Source: Chitinophaga filiformis (GTDB taxonomy: Bacteria > Bacteroidota > Bacteroidia > Chitinophagales > Chitinophagaceae). From it: a stretch of 64,000 bases of DNA. Numbering within the stretch: the first letter of the stretch is position 1; each line of letters opens with the position of its first letter. Below, piece after piece: positions 24,774 through 33,081 of this stretch. The DNA lies in NCBI RefSeq assembly GCF_023100805.1, contig NZ_CP095855.1, positions 7,295,001 through 7,359,000 of the forward strand, read 5' to 3'. The notes beneath the pieces are model-generated. The model ran no database searches, had not been told where the DNA came from, and worked only from the letters and a program-made list of their open reading frames with translations. Both the position numbers and the translations under genes were made by a program.

Positions 24774-26747
24774 TTATTTATAGCTACGTTGAGTTGGTTT
24801 ACATTCTACAAACTCAAGAGCTTCTTTGTGCAACTCGAACTGGCTTTCACCTTTATATTCCCATGCTGCTACATAGCTGAAGTTTTCATCATCACGTTGT
24901 GCTTCTCCATCCGGTGTTTGTGATTCTTCACGGAAGTGACCACCACAGGATTCACGACGGTTCAGCGCATCCAGGCACATCAGTTCTCCCAGCTCCAGGA
25001 AGTCAGCTACACGGCCGGCTTTTTCCAGTTCAGGGTTGAATTCGTTGGCATCGCCAGGGATACGTACATCGCTCCAGAATTCCTTGCGTAAAGCCTGGAT
25101 CTCAACGATCGCTTCCTTCAGTCCCTGTTCATTACGGGCCATACCGCATTTATCCCACATGATCTTACCCAGTTTCTTGTGGAAGTGATCTACGGATTTG
25201 GTGCCCTTAATGCTCATCAGCTTATCGATAGTAGCCTGAACATTCTTTTCAGCTTCTACGAATGCAGGATGATCCAGGGAAATTGCTTTGGTCTTGATAT
25301 CATCAGCCAGGTAGTTACCCAATGTATAAGGAATAACGAAGTAACCATCAGCCAGCCCCTGCATCAGTGCCGAAGCACCCAGGCGGTTTGCACCGTGATC
25401 GGAGAAGTTTGCTTCACCCAGTGCATACAGACCGGTTACGGTTGTCATCAGTTCATAATCCACCCACAGGCCACCCATGGTATAGTGTACTGCAGGGTAA
25501 ATGCGCATTGGCACTTCATATGGATTTTCGCCGGTGATCTTGGCGTACATATCGAAGAGGTTACCGTATTTCTCAGCTACCACTTCTTTACCCAGTTTAC
25601 GGATCTCTTCCGGAGTAGGATTGGACAGCTGTCTTTTGCTGGCCTCTATTCTTCCGTAACGGTCCATGTTATATGCGAAATCCAGGTATACGGCCTGCTT
25701 GGAGCTACCCACACCATAACCGGCATCGCATCTTTCCTTGGCAGCGCGGGATGCCACGTCACGTGGTACCAGGTTACCGAAGGCAGGATACCTTCTTTCG
25801 AGGTAGTAATCCCTTTCGTCTTCAGGAATATCAGAAGGTTTGCGGGTATCGTTCTGTTTTTTAGGCACCCATATACGGCCATCGTTACGGAGCGACTCAG
25901 ACATCAGCGTCAGCTTGGACTGGTGATCTCCGGAAACAGGGATACAGGTAGGGTGGATCTGTGTAAAGCAAGGGTTACCGAAGAAAGCGCCTTTACGGGT
26001 TGCTTTCCAGGCTGCTGTTACGTTAGATCCCATCGCGTTGGTAGACAGGTAGAACACGTTACCATAACCACCACTTGCCAGTAATACAGCGTGACCGAAG
26101 TGACGTTCCAGTTTACCGGTGATGAGGTTGCGGGCAATAATACCGCGTGCTTTACCATCTATTACTACGATGTCCAGCATTTCATGACGGTTGTACATGG
26201 TCACGTTGCCTAAAGCCACCTGGCGCTCCAGTGCGGAGTATGCACCCAGGAGCAGCTGCTGACCGGTCTGACCGGCGGCGTAGAAGGTACGCTGTACCTG
26301 TGTTCCACCGAAAGAGCGGTTGCTCAGCAATCCGCCATATTCGCGGGCAAAAGGAACACCCTGTGCCACACACTGGTCTATAATATTGCCACTTACCTCT
26401 GCCAGACGATGCACATTGGCTTCACGGGCACGGTAGTCGCCACCTTTTACAGTATCATAAAACAAACGGAACACTGAGTCACCGTCGTTCTGGTAATTCT
26501 TTGCAGCGTTGATACCACCCTGTGCAGCAATACTGTGCGCACGGCGTGGACTGTCCTGAAAACAGAAAGCTTTCACCTTATAACCTAACTCACCCAAAGA
26601 AGCAGCAGCCGAAGCCCCCGCCAGGCCAGTGCCCACGATGATCACTTCCATGTTGCGCTTGTTAGCCGGGTTCACCAGCTTACAATGCCCCTTATAATCT
26701 TCCCATTTCTTATCTAATGGACCGGCAGGAATTTTTGAGTTCAACAT
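24774..26747 (-). CDS. sdhA: Succinate dehydrogenase/fumarate reductase flavoprotein subunit
   Basis: This 657-residue protein has the FAD-binding VIIVGTGLAGASAAASLGELG (split, about 35-55), the histidyl-FAD region RRAHSIAAQGGINAAKNY, and the active-site Arg/His region HPTCIPVSGDH and HYTMGGLWVDYE. The sequence type is that of the Bacteroidota/Epsilonproteobacteria class with a single five-helix cytochrome b subunit. It oxidises succinate or reduces fumarate at the membrane. It lies 14 nt after sdhC. Confidence 0.96.
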   Translation of the reverse strand: MLNSKIPAGPLDKKWEDYKGHCKLVNPANKRNMEVIIVGTGLAGASAAASLGELGYKVKAFCFQDSPRRAHSIAAQGGINAAKNYQNDGDSVFRLFYDTVKGGDYRAREANVHRLAEVSGNIIDQCVAQGVPFAREYGGLLSNRSFGGTQVQRTFYAAGQTGQQLLLGAYSALERQVALGNVTMYNRHEMLDIVVIDGKARGIIARNLITGKLERHFGHAVLLASGGYGNVFYLSTNAMGSNVTAAWKATRKGAFFGNPCFTQIHPTCIPVSGDHQSKLTLMSESLRNDGRIWVPKKQNDTRKPSDIPEDERDYYLERRYPAFGNLVPRDVASRAAKERCDAGYGVGSSKQAVYLDFAYNMDRYGRIEASKRQLSNPTPEEIRKLGKEVVAEKYGNLFDMYAKITGENPYEVPMRIYPAVHYTMGGLWVDYELMTTVTGLYALGEANFSDHGANRLGASALMQGLADGYFVIPYTLGNYLADDIKTKAISLDHPAFVEAEKNVQATIDKLMSIKGTKSVDHFHKKLGKIMWDKCGMARNEQGLKEAIVEIQALRKEFWSDVRIPGDANEFNPELEKAGRVADFLELGELMCLDALNRRESCGGHFREESQTPDGEAQRDDENFSYVAAWEYKGESQFELHKEALEFVECKPTQRSYK

Positions 26748-26761
26748 ATATCCTTACTTTA

Positions 26762-27445
26762 CTAAATTGATTTGAAATATATAACCACGGGAATAATGGC
26801 AAAGCCAATAGGGATCAGGATCCCGAACAACCAAACACCTACGAAGTTGATGAGGCCATTGTACTTAACGTGGTTCAGGCCAAATGTCTGGAAGGCGCTT
26901 TTAAACCCATGAATCAGGTGGAAAGATAAACCGATCATACCAATCACATACAGGATCACCATCCATAATTGCTTGAATGCCTCCTGTACAACAAGGTAAA
27001 GGTTATTGTATTCCTCTCCTTTATAAGTCACAGGCCGTACGTCTCCATAGTGCATCCAGTACCAGAAGTCTTTCAGGTGAATAATCAGGAAAATCAGCAG
27101 GATACTACCCATGATAGCCATCTGGCGGCTGAACCAGGAAGAAGTCTGATTGCCGGGATTGATAGCGTACTTTACCGGACGGGCAGCCCTGTTGCGGAAG
27201 GTAAGTTGAAAAGCAAGAATAGCGTGGATAAGAATAACAACCTTTAAACCCCAGGCTATAAACTGGATAAGGCCGTTGTGACTCATGAATGCGGCATAAA
27301 CATTAAAAGCCTCACCCTCATCTTCTTTGAGCAAGGCGAGATTACCAGCCAGGTGCACGATAACAAAACTACACAGAAAGAGACCGGTAGCACCCACTAA
27401 TAATTTTTTACCGATAGAGGTATTAAAGAACTGTGACCACTTCAT
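26762..27445 (-). CDS. sdhC: Succinate dehydrogenase cytochrome b subunit
   Basis: This 227-residue protein has five predicted membrane helices with the heme-ligand His residues expected for the di-heme type: SFVIVHLAGNLAL (about 26-38), VVILIHAILAFQLTF, LLIFLIIHLKDFWYW, MIGLSFHLIHGFKSAF. It anchors SdhA/B in the inner membrane and exchanges electrons with menaquinone. First gene of the operon, with a good promoter at 27502-27531. Confidence 0.93.
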   Translation of the reverse strand: MKWSQFFNTSIGKKLLVGATGLFLCSFVIVHLAGNLALLKEDEGEAFNVYAAFMSHNGLIQFIAWGLKVVILIHAILAFQLTFRNRAARPVKYAINPGNQTSSWFSRQMAIMGSILLIFLIIHLKDFWYWMHYGDVRPVTYKGEEYNNLYLVVQEAFKQLWMVILYVIGMIGLSFHLIHGFKSAFQTFGLNHVKYNGLINFVGVWLFGILIPIGFAIIPVVIYFKSI

Positions 27446-27501
27446 AAGTTAAAATCTAAGCTTCCTAAAAGATGATATGATAATATTTCGAATATATCGC
27501 G

Positions 27502-27531
27502 CAAATTTAGCGCAGGAAAAATTAAAACCAA
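27502..27531 (-). promoter_or_regulatory. Promoter of the sdhCAB operon
   Basis: On the minus strand TTG (complement of 27529-27531), a 19-nt spacer and TAAATTTG (complement of 27502-27509) fit the Bacteroidota consensus; the -7 box ends about 57 nt before sdhC. Confidence 0.62.
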
Positions 27532-27694
27532 ATGATATTTCTCAGTTTTTGGTTTGAAACTGAGCGCCAATCCATTGTTTTGGCCCCGGCCATCGGGTTC
27601 AGGGAGAACATACGCCACTGACCTGCCGGTATAGCGGAGAAACCGGCCGTACGTTCACGGAAATAAACAAAGAAACGTGGACTTTGTTCCGCCA

Positions 27695-28258
27695 TCACTC
27701 AAGACGGCGCATCATAACGTTGTCGACAAGGGAATAAAGGTGTTGTGGCTGGTAAGTACGCCATTTCTCTATATCCAGGAGATGTACGTAGTTGTCCAGG
27801 TGGGCATGTTCAAACTCCTGACGCGTCTGTTCAGGCATGTTCAGGCTCACTATCCAGCCTCCTTCGTCCCGGATGTCATCCCACCACTCCTCATAGTAAC
27901 AGTCGTCGGATGAGTGGAAGTTCATCACATTCTCAGTGATCAGGATGAACTTGTTGATCTTGCTGGCAATCATAAGATCAATAACATCACGCTTTAATAC
28001 CATGATGTCATTCTCTATACAGTCATTCCATTCTCCCAGCACTTCGATGATGGCATAGTTGAACTGGTAGTCGGCAAATAATACCTTCAGATAAAGGTTC
28101 CGGGAGCCAAATTCATCCCACTGGGGATGTACATAATAATTATATACAGTATTCGTAAAAGTGAACTCACTGTATTCCCTGCCATAAAACGGGGACTGTT
28201 CATCATCTTCTGCTGTATATAGGTGGCGCCAGTTATAAAAAGGTTCTATATCATGCAT
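27695..28258 (-). CDS. Conserved-looking acidic protein of unknown function
   Basis: This 187-residue protein is rich in Asp/Glu and aromatic residues, with several Trp (EEWWDDIRDEGGWIVSL at about 123-139). There is no signal peptide or membrane helix. The pattern of beta strands (VLFADYQFNYAIIEVLGEW, INKFILITENVMNF) alternating with helices suggests a compact alpha/beta cytosolic fold. I do not recognise the family. It lies alone between the sdh operon and murQ on the same strand. Confidence 0.75.
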   Translation of the reverse strand: MHDIEPFYNWRHLYTAEDDEQSPFYGREYSEFTFTNTVYNYYVHPQWDEFGSRNLYLKVLFADYQFNYAIIEVLGEWNDCIENDIMVLKRDVIDLMIASKINKFILITENVMNFHSSDDCYYEEWWDDIRDEGGWIVSLNMPEQTRQEFEHAHLDNYVHLLDIEKWRTYQPQHLYSLVDNVMMRRLE

Positions 28259-28346
28259 GTCACGCTAACTCTAAAATGTTCGTTTCTACAAATTTCGGGG
28301 GAAATTTCAGAAAATAGAAACGCTCCATTTCTGGAAAAAGTCGTAA

Positions 28347-29159
28347 CTATACATAGTCTTCAATGGCCTTTCTGACGCTGCCGGCTTTCAGTAATAACTC
28401 TTTTGCCTTTTCATAATCCGTCAGGGACAATTTCTCCATCAGCATCTTCACACCTCTGTCCACCAGTTTGTCATTGCTCAGCTGCATGTTCACCATCTTA
28501 TTATCTTCCACCCTGCCCAGCTGGATCATAACGGCGGTAGATATCATGTTCAGCACCAGTTTCTGGGCTGTTCCACTTTTCATACGGGTGCTGCCGGTGA
28601 TGAATTCCGGTCCTACCACCACTTCAATAGGGAAATCTGCCTCGGCCGACAAGGGGGCGCCAGGGTTACAGCAGATGCTTCCGGTGACGATCCCTTCACG
28701 GCGACATTTATTCAGGGCGCCGATCACATAGGGAGTAGTACCACTCGCTGCAATACCTACGACCACATCTTTTTCCGTTACATTGAACTCCTGCAGATCT
28801 TTCCAGCCCTGTTCCCTGTCGTCTTCAGCAAACTCCACCGCCTTGCGGATGGCGGCATCCCCTCCGGCAATCAGGCCTATCACCAGCCCATGAGGTACGC
28901 CAAAGGTGGGCGGGCATTCGGAGGCATCGACAATGCCTAAACGTCCGCTGGTACCTGCGCCCAGGTAAAATAACCTGCCACCGGCCAGCATTTTATCGGC
29001 AATGGCTGCTACCAGCTTTTCTATCTGTGGTAAAGCCCTGGCTACGGCCTGGGGTACGGTGGTATCTTCCTGATTAATATTACTGAGGATCTCCTGCACA
29101 CTCATTTTCTCCAGGTGGCGATAATGTGACGTTTGCTCTGTTACTCTCTCAAAGGACAT
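28347..29159 (-). CDS. murQ: N-acetylmuramic acid 6-phosphate etherase
   Basis: This 270-residue SIS-domain protein has the MurQ signature GGRLFYLGAGTSGRLGIVDA and SECPPTFGVP (about 61-90), the catalytic region AEDDREQGWKDL with its Glu, and GSTRMKSGTAQKLVLNMIST (about 190-209). It cleaves the lactyl ether of MurNAc 6-phosphate to GlcNAc 6-phosphate and D-lactate in cell-wall recycling. It is 10-15% shorter than E. coli MurQ (298). It follows a BadF-type kinase gene by 15 nt, which suggests a kinase-etherase pair for MurNAc. Confidence 0.95.
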   Translation of the reverse strand: MSFERVTEQTSHYRHLEKMSVQEILSNINQEDTTVPQAVARALPQIEKLVAAIADKMLAGGRLFYLGAGTSGRLGIVDASECPPTFGVPHGLVIGLIAGGDAAIRKAVEFAEDDREQGWKDLQEFNVTEKDVVVGIAASGTTPYVIGALNKCRREGIVTGSICCNPGAPLSAEADFPIEVVVGPEFITGSTRMKSGTAQKLVLNMISTAVMIQLGRVEDNKMVNMQLSNDKLVDRGVKMLMEKLSLTDYEKAKELLLKAGSVRKAIEDYV

Positions 29160-29174
29160 TTGTAGTGTATTTGT

Positions 29175-30017
29175 TTATTGATGATATGCCACCAGCCCTT
29201 CCATAGGACTACGCAATATCCGGCCCAGCTGCAGTTCGTACAGTTCACATAACTCCTCCAGGATGTCCCTGAAATTCCAGGCGATACTTCCGGTAAAGTG
29301 CAGTGGGTGTGTCCAGCTTTCGCTGTATTTATAAATGTGGTTAAAGAAAAATTCGTTTAAGCTGTCTTCGAGGATGTTCTCTATAATAAAGTGCCCCCTG
29401 TTCTCGCCCAGAAACTTCGCAAAACCAGCCAGATAACGGTTCGGGAATGGCCTGCGGTATACATTCTCCAGTATTTCCTCATGATTGGTGTTATACTGGG
29501 CGTCAAAACGGCTTTTCAGCTCTTCGTCAAAGGAATTGTACAGGTAGTACTGCAGGAGTTTCTTCCCCAGGAAAGCGCCGCTGCCCTCGTCTCCCAGTAC
29601 ATATCCCAGTCCGGGATTATTCTTTTTGATAGTAGTGCCATCAAAAAAGCAGGAATTCGACCCTGTACCCAGGATGCTGGCTACTCCGGGCTCTTTTCCA
29701 CACAGTCCCCGGGCAGCTCCCATCAGGTCATGGTTCACCTCGAACGAGGCCACTGGCCACACCGCCTGCAAGGCTGTCTCTACCAGCTCTACGCTCTTCC
29801 GTTGTAAACAACCTGTCCCGTAATAATGGATCTCATCTATCTGAACATCCGGCGGCAATTGCGGTAACAGCTCTTTCTCCAGCAAGGCCTGTATCTGTTC
29901 TGCATTCAGGAAATAAGGACTGATACCGGATGTCTGATAACGCGCGGCTTCCCCGGCGCCCAGCAGGCACCAGTCAGCCTTGGTAGATCCACTATCTGCA
30001 ATTAGCTGTACTTTCAT
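29175..30017 (-). CDS. BadF/BadG-type sugar kinase (N-acetylglucosamine kinase-like)
   Basis: This 280-residue ASKHA-fold protein starts with the phosphate-binding loop LIADSGSTKADWCLLG (about 5-20) and has the second motif VASILGTGSNSCFFDG (about 112-127) and GYVLGDEGSGAFLGKKLL (about 138-155), as in the GlcNAc kinase branch. Being directly upstream of murQ, its likely substrate is MurNAc and/or GlcNAc (compare MurK in Clostridium), giving MurNAc 6-phosphate for MurQ. The substrate assignment is by context. Confidence 0.85.
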   Translation of the reverse strand: MKVQLIADSGSTKADWCLLGAGEAARYQTSGISPYFLNAEQIQALLEKELLPQLPPDVQIDEIHYYGTGCLQRKSVELVETALQAVWPVASFEVNHDLMGAARGLCGKEPGVASILGTGSNSCFFDGTTIKKNNPGLGYVLGDEGSGAFLGKKLLQYYLYNSFDEELKSRFDAQYNTNHEEILENVYRRPFPNRYLAGFAKFLGENRGHFIIENILEDSLNEFFFNHIYKYSESWTHPLHFTGSIAWNFRDILEELCELYELQLGRILRSPMEGLVAYHQ

Positions 30018-30027
30018 GACACATCCG

Positions 30028-30058
30028 TTGAAGGTTGAGGTTTAATATACTATTTTTG
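30028..30058 (+). promoter_or_regulatory. Promoter of the S41 protease gene
   Basis: TTG (30028-30030), 20 nt and TATTTTTG (30051-30058) fit the Bacteroidota consensus, 63 nt before the ATG at 30122. Confidence 0.62.
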
Positions 30059-30121
30059 CCACAAGTTAAATAAATAGCGACAAGATACAAGCTACCTTGC
30101 GGCTGTTTTCAATACATCATT

Positions 30122-31723
30122 ATGTCGAACAGGAAACTGAATGTTTTTTTACCGCTCTTATTTGCAATAGTGCTGGCTTTGGGAATGTACCTGGGGCATA
30201 AAATGCCGGGAGCTAACACGGGGGCGCAAACGTTGCTATTCAGCCGGGCGGGCCGTGCACCTTTACAGGAAGTCATGGACCTGCTGAAAATAAAATACGT
30301 TGATACCTTACAGGTAGCAGATCTGCAACAGGAGGCCATTGAAGGCCTGTTAAGCCATCTGGATCCTCATTCCATCTATATTCCGCCATCCAACCTGCAA
30401 ACCGTGAATGAAGACCTCGAAGGTCACTTTTCCGGCATAGGCGTCGAATTCAATATCATCGCAGATACCGTAAATATCGTCTCCGTAGTTCCGGGAGGCC
30501 CTTCAGAGACTGCCGGTGTACAATCGGGCGACAAGATCATCAAAGTGAACGACTCTCTCGTGGCAGGTAACAACATTTCCGGCGATAAGATCCGCAAAAT
30601 GCTGCGTGGTCCCAAAGATTCCAAAGTGGCTGTTACCATGTTACGTCAGCAGAAACTGGTACCCGTTCAGATCATCCGCGGCGACATCCCTCTTTATAGT
30701 ATAGACGCCAGTTACATGACGGCGCCGGGAATTGGCTATATCAAGATCAGCAAGTTCTCCGGCACTACTTACCAGGAATTCATGGATGCGATGCGGAAAC
30801 TGACCCAGGCAGGCATGACCAAGCTGGTGATCGACCTGCGCCAGAACCCTGGCGGCTATCTCGACGCGGCTACCCGCATTGCCGACGAACTACTCGACGA
30901 TAACAAACTGATCGTATATACAAAAGGAAAAAGCTATCCCCGTTCAGACTACCGCTGTGAAAAGCCGGGTATCTTCGAGAAAGGGGAACTCGCCATTCTC
31001 ACTGATGAAGGCTCTGCAAGCGCCAGTGAGATCCTGGCAGGCGCGGTACAGGAATGGGACCGTGGTACTATTATCGGTCGTCGTACCTTCGGTAAAGGCC
31101 TGGTACAGGAACAGTTTGACCTTAGCAATGGCGGCGCCCTCCGTCTGACAGTAGCCCGCTACTATCTCAACTCCGGCAGAAGTATTCAGAAATCCTATGC
31201 CAATGGCCGTGAAGCCTACGATGAGGATATCCTGAACCGCTTCAACCATGGTGAGTTCGTTAACCGCGACAGCATTCACCCGCTGGATACCGTGCAGTTC
31301 AAAACTGCCAGCGGCCGTATTGTTTATGGAGGCGGCGGTATTACTCCCGACGTCTTCATTCCATTTGACACCAGCCGCTTTTCCAATGTGCTGACCAGCA
31401 TGTATTCCCGCAGTACTTTCAGCAACTTTGCCTATCAGTATTACAATAGCCACAGGGACGAGTTCAAACAATATAAAGACGCTACTCAATTCAGTAATCA
31501 ATACCAGGTTAGTAATGAGCTTTATAGTGCTTATAAGTCTTTCGCGGCAAAAGACAGCGTTCGTGGCGTTGAGTCTATCAATGCGCATGATGAAGTTGAG
31601 ATCAAAACACGTCTGAAAGCATTGCTGGCGAGGCAGATGTGGAGTTATGCGGGGTTCTATGAGTCGCTGAACAAGGAAGATGATATGATGAAGAAGGCGG
31701 TGGAGATGCTGAAGAAGAAATAA
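30122..31723 (+). CDS. ctpA: C-terminal processing peptidase, S41 family
   Basis: This 533-residue protein has an N-terminal signal anchor (LNVFLPLLFAIVLALGMYLG, about 5-24), a PDZ domain (about 95-175, FSGIGVEFNIIADTVNIVSV ... GVQSGDKIIKVNDS) and the S41 protease core. Catalytic Ser is in TDEGSASASEILAGA and catalytic Lys in TFGKGLVQ. The C-terminal about 130 residues form a helical part typical of Bacteroidota members. It acts in the periplasm on the C-termini of target proteins. A terminator follows 18 nt after the stop. Confidence 0.95.
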   Translation: MSNRKLNVFLPLLFAIVLALGMYLGHKMPGANTGAQTLLFSRAGRAPLQEVMDLLKIKYVDTLQVADLQQEAIEGLLSHLDPHSIYIPPSNLQTVNEDLEGHFSGIGVEFNIIADTVNIVSVVPGGPSETAGVQSGDKIIKVNDSLVAGNNISGDKIRKMLRGPKDSKVAVTMLRQQKLVPVQIIRGDIPLYSIDASYMTAPGIGYIKISKFSGTTYQEFMDAMRKLTQAGMTKLVIDLRQNPGGYLDAATRIADELLDDNKLIVYTKGKSYPRSDYRCEKPGIFEKGELAILTDEGSASASEILAGAVQEWDRGTIIGRRTFGKGLVQEQFDLSNGGALRLTVARYYLNSGRSIQKSYANGREAYDEDILNRFNHGEFVNRDSIHPLDTVQFKTASGRIVYGGGGITPDVFIPFDTSRFSNVLTSMYSRSTFSNFAYQYYNSHRDEFKQYKDATQFSNQYQVSNELYSAYKSFAAKDSVRGVESINAHDEVEIKTRLKALLARQMWSYAGFYESLNKEDDMMKKAVEMLKKK

Positions 31724-31741
31724 AAAAGTTATTTGTGTTTA

Positions 31742-31775
31742 AAAGCCATCTGGGGAACTCCGGATGGCTTTTTTT
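31742..31775 (+). terminator. Intrinsic terminator of the S41 protease gene
   Basis: The stem AAAGCCATC/GATGGCTTT with further pairing in the loop (GGG/CTCC) is followed by seven T on the plus strand. Confidence 0.9.
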
Positions 31776-31820
31776 ATGCCTGGTTCCTTGGCTCATTGTC
31801 TTTCCAGAAATTTTTCACGC

Positions 31821-31983
31821 TAAGTAGCTCGGTTTCAGTATGGGATGTCGGTCGGCGCCTCTTTGGTTGGATGTCTATCAGGCATTTGGAATCGTATAAG
31901 CTGTTGGATCACTATTTAACTGCATCAATCGTATCTCAAAGAGCCGAAGGCCCGACATTCCCATCTGAAACCGGTGCTACTTA
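31821..31983 (-). repeat. Hairpin repeat element, copy A3
   Basis: A 163-nt element with perfect 8-nt ends TAAGTAGC/GCTACTTA. Its arms differ from A1/A2 at two neighbouring positions (GATGTCGG against GATCGCGG), and the opposite arm differs at the matching positions (CCCGACAT against CCCGCGAT). The interior shares ACGATTCCAAATGCCTGATAG-type sequence with the B copies. Confidence 0.92.
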
Positions 31984-32058
31984 TGCTCTCCCTACTACAG
32001 TTTCCTGTCGCCTGATTATCATGGCCAAATATTATAACAAGGAAGCCAGGAGGTACAA

Positions 32059-32211
32059 CGGTTTCAGGTGGGAAGCACTGGCCTTGGTTGTTTGAAGCAT
32101 GCTCACACGATTGACAGGGGTTTAATACATATCCCAAAGCCCACACGATTCCAAATGCCTGATAGCACGCGGCTTCAAAGAACCACAGCCAGTGATCCCA
32201 GCCTGAAACCG
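32059..32211 (+). repeat. Hairpin repeat element, copy B2
   Basis: A 153-nt core from CGGTTTCAGG to CCTGAAACCG. Compared with B1 the 5' arm has TTGGTT for TTAGTT and the 3' arm AACCAC for AACTAC, a matched A-T to G-C change. Confidence 0.92.
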
Positions 32212-32281
32212 GCGTATCACAAAAACAGGATGACATATGCCAAGGAACTCCAGGCTATAACAAGGAAGCCAGGAAGCACAA

Positions 32282-32434
32282 CGGTTTCAGGTGGGAAGCA
32301 CCGGCCTTGGTTGTTTGAAGCATGCTCACACGATTGACTGGGGTTTAATACATATCCCAAAGCCCACACGATTCCAAATGCTTGATAGCACGCGGCTTCA
32401 AAGAACCACAGCAAGTGATCCCAGCCTGAAACCG
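32282..32434 (+). repeat. Hairpin repeat element, copy B3
   Basis: A 153-nt core, near-identical to B2 and 223 nt away. It has one unmatched change in the 3' arm (GCAAGTGAT for GCCAGTGAT). Confidence 0.92.
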
Positions 32435-32504
32435 GCGCATCACAAAAACAGGATGACATATGCCAAGGAACTCCAGGCTATAACAAGGAAGTCAATAAGT
32501 ACAA

Positions 32505-32657
32505 CGGTTTCAGGTGGGAAGCACTGGCCTTGGTTGTTTGAAGCATGCTTACACGATTGACAGGGGTTTAATACATATCCCAAAGCCCACACGATTCCAA
32601 ATGCCTGATAGCACGCGGCTTCAAAGAACCATAGCCAGTGATCCCAGCCGGAAACCG
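32505..32657 (+). repeat. Hairpin repeat element, copy B4
   Basis: A 153-nt core, near-identical to B2/B3 and 223 nt from B3. Its right end is CCGGAAACCG instead of CCTGAAACCG. Confidence 0.92.
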
Positions 32658-32726
32658 GCGCAACTCAAGTATGTGGGGAACTCCAGCTATAACCAGGAAG
32701 CAGAAATGAACGCGACAAAGACAGGC

Positions 32727-32758
32727 AAAAAAAAAACCGTCTCGTTTACACGAGACGG
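32727..32758 (-). terminator. Intrinsic terminator of the small lipoprotein gene
   Basis: A 9-bp perfect stem CCGTCTCGT/ACGAGACGG with a 4-nt loop is followed on the minus strand by ten T (complement of 32727-32736). Confidence 0.94.
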
Positions 32759-32780
32759 CCAATAATTCTTACAAAACAGA

Positions 32781-33002
32781 TTAGTGTTTTGCTTCAGCAG
32801 CAGGAGCAGCAGCAGTATCAGCTGGAGCAGCAGCAGCAGAATCAGCAGTTACTGATGCAGAATCAGCAGCTGGAGCTGGAGTTGCAGCAACTGTATCAAC
32901 AGCTGGAGTTGCAGTAGAATCTGCAGTTGTAGTAGAAGCACCACCACCGCAAGCTACGAAGAACATGCTAGTTGCAACTGCGAAGAAGAATAATTTTTTC
33001 AT
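32781..33002 (-). CDS. Small Ala/Thr-rich lipoprotein
   Basis: This 73-residue protein has a lipoprotein signal MKKLFFFAVATSMFFVAC with the lipidated Cys at 18, followed by GGG. The mature part (about 55 residues) is almost wholly Ala, Asp, Thr, Pro, Ser and Val in loose TADSTATPA/AADSA/TADSA units, so it should be disordered. The N-terminal Gly run after Cys does not look like a Bacteroidota surface-export signal. It has its own strong promoter and terminator, which supports a real and possibly abundant product. Function is unknown. Confidence 0.85.
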   Translation of the reverse strand: MKKLFFFAVATSMFFVACGGGASTTTADSTATPAVDTVAATPAPAADSASVTADSAAAAPADTAAAPAAEAKH

Positions 33003-33027
33003 GCTTTAGTTTGTTTTTAAAGATGCG

Positions 33028-33059
33028 CAAAGGTATAGTTATTTTTAAATATAGAACAA
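33028..33059 (-). promoter_or_regulatory. Promoter of the small lipoprotein gene
   Basis: On the minus strand TTG (complement of 33057-33059), 21 nt and TACCTTTG (complement of 33028-33035), 26 nt before the ATG. The -7 box is identical to that of rpsO. Confidence 0.65.
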
Positions 33060-33081
33060 CATCTATATCAAAATTTTACCT

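Larger units (their letters stand above)
32033..32700 (+). repeat. 223-nt tandem repeat, three copies, each with a hairpin element
   Basis: Units starting TATAACAAGGAAG recur at 223-nt spacing. Each holds one B-type hairpin element and a spacer including AGGATGACATATGCCAAGGA; the third spacer is degenerate. Identity between units is well above 90% by eye. Confidence 0.93.
31776..32726. other. Second repeat-rich non-coding region
   Basis: About 950 nt between convergent genes contain four copies of the hairpin element (31821-31983, 32059-32211, 32282-32434, 32505-32657), the last three inside a 223-nt tandem repeat. Open frames of 80-120 codons occur on both strands but simply read through the repeat units and repeat their own sequence; none has a start context or family match. 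Confidence 0.85.

Noticed and set aside
32068..32337. Possible small-protein genes in the 32-kb repeat array
   Set aside because: The frames follow the repeat period and the peptides repeat themselves; both strands are equally open, as expected from an inverted-repeat unit without in-frame stops.
32033..32700. CRISPR array
   Set aside because: The period is 223 nt, spacers are nearly identical rather than unique, and no cas gene is nearby.
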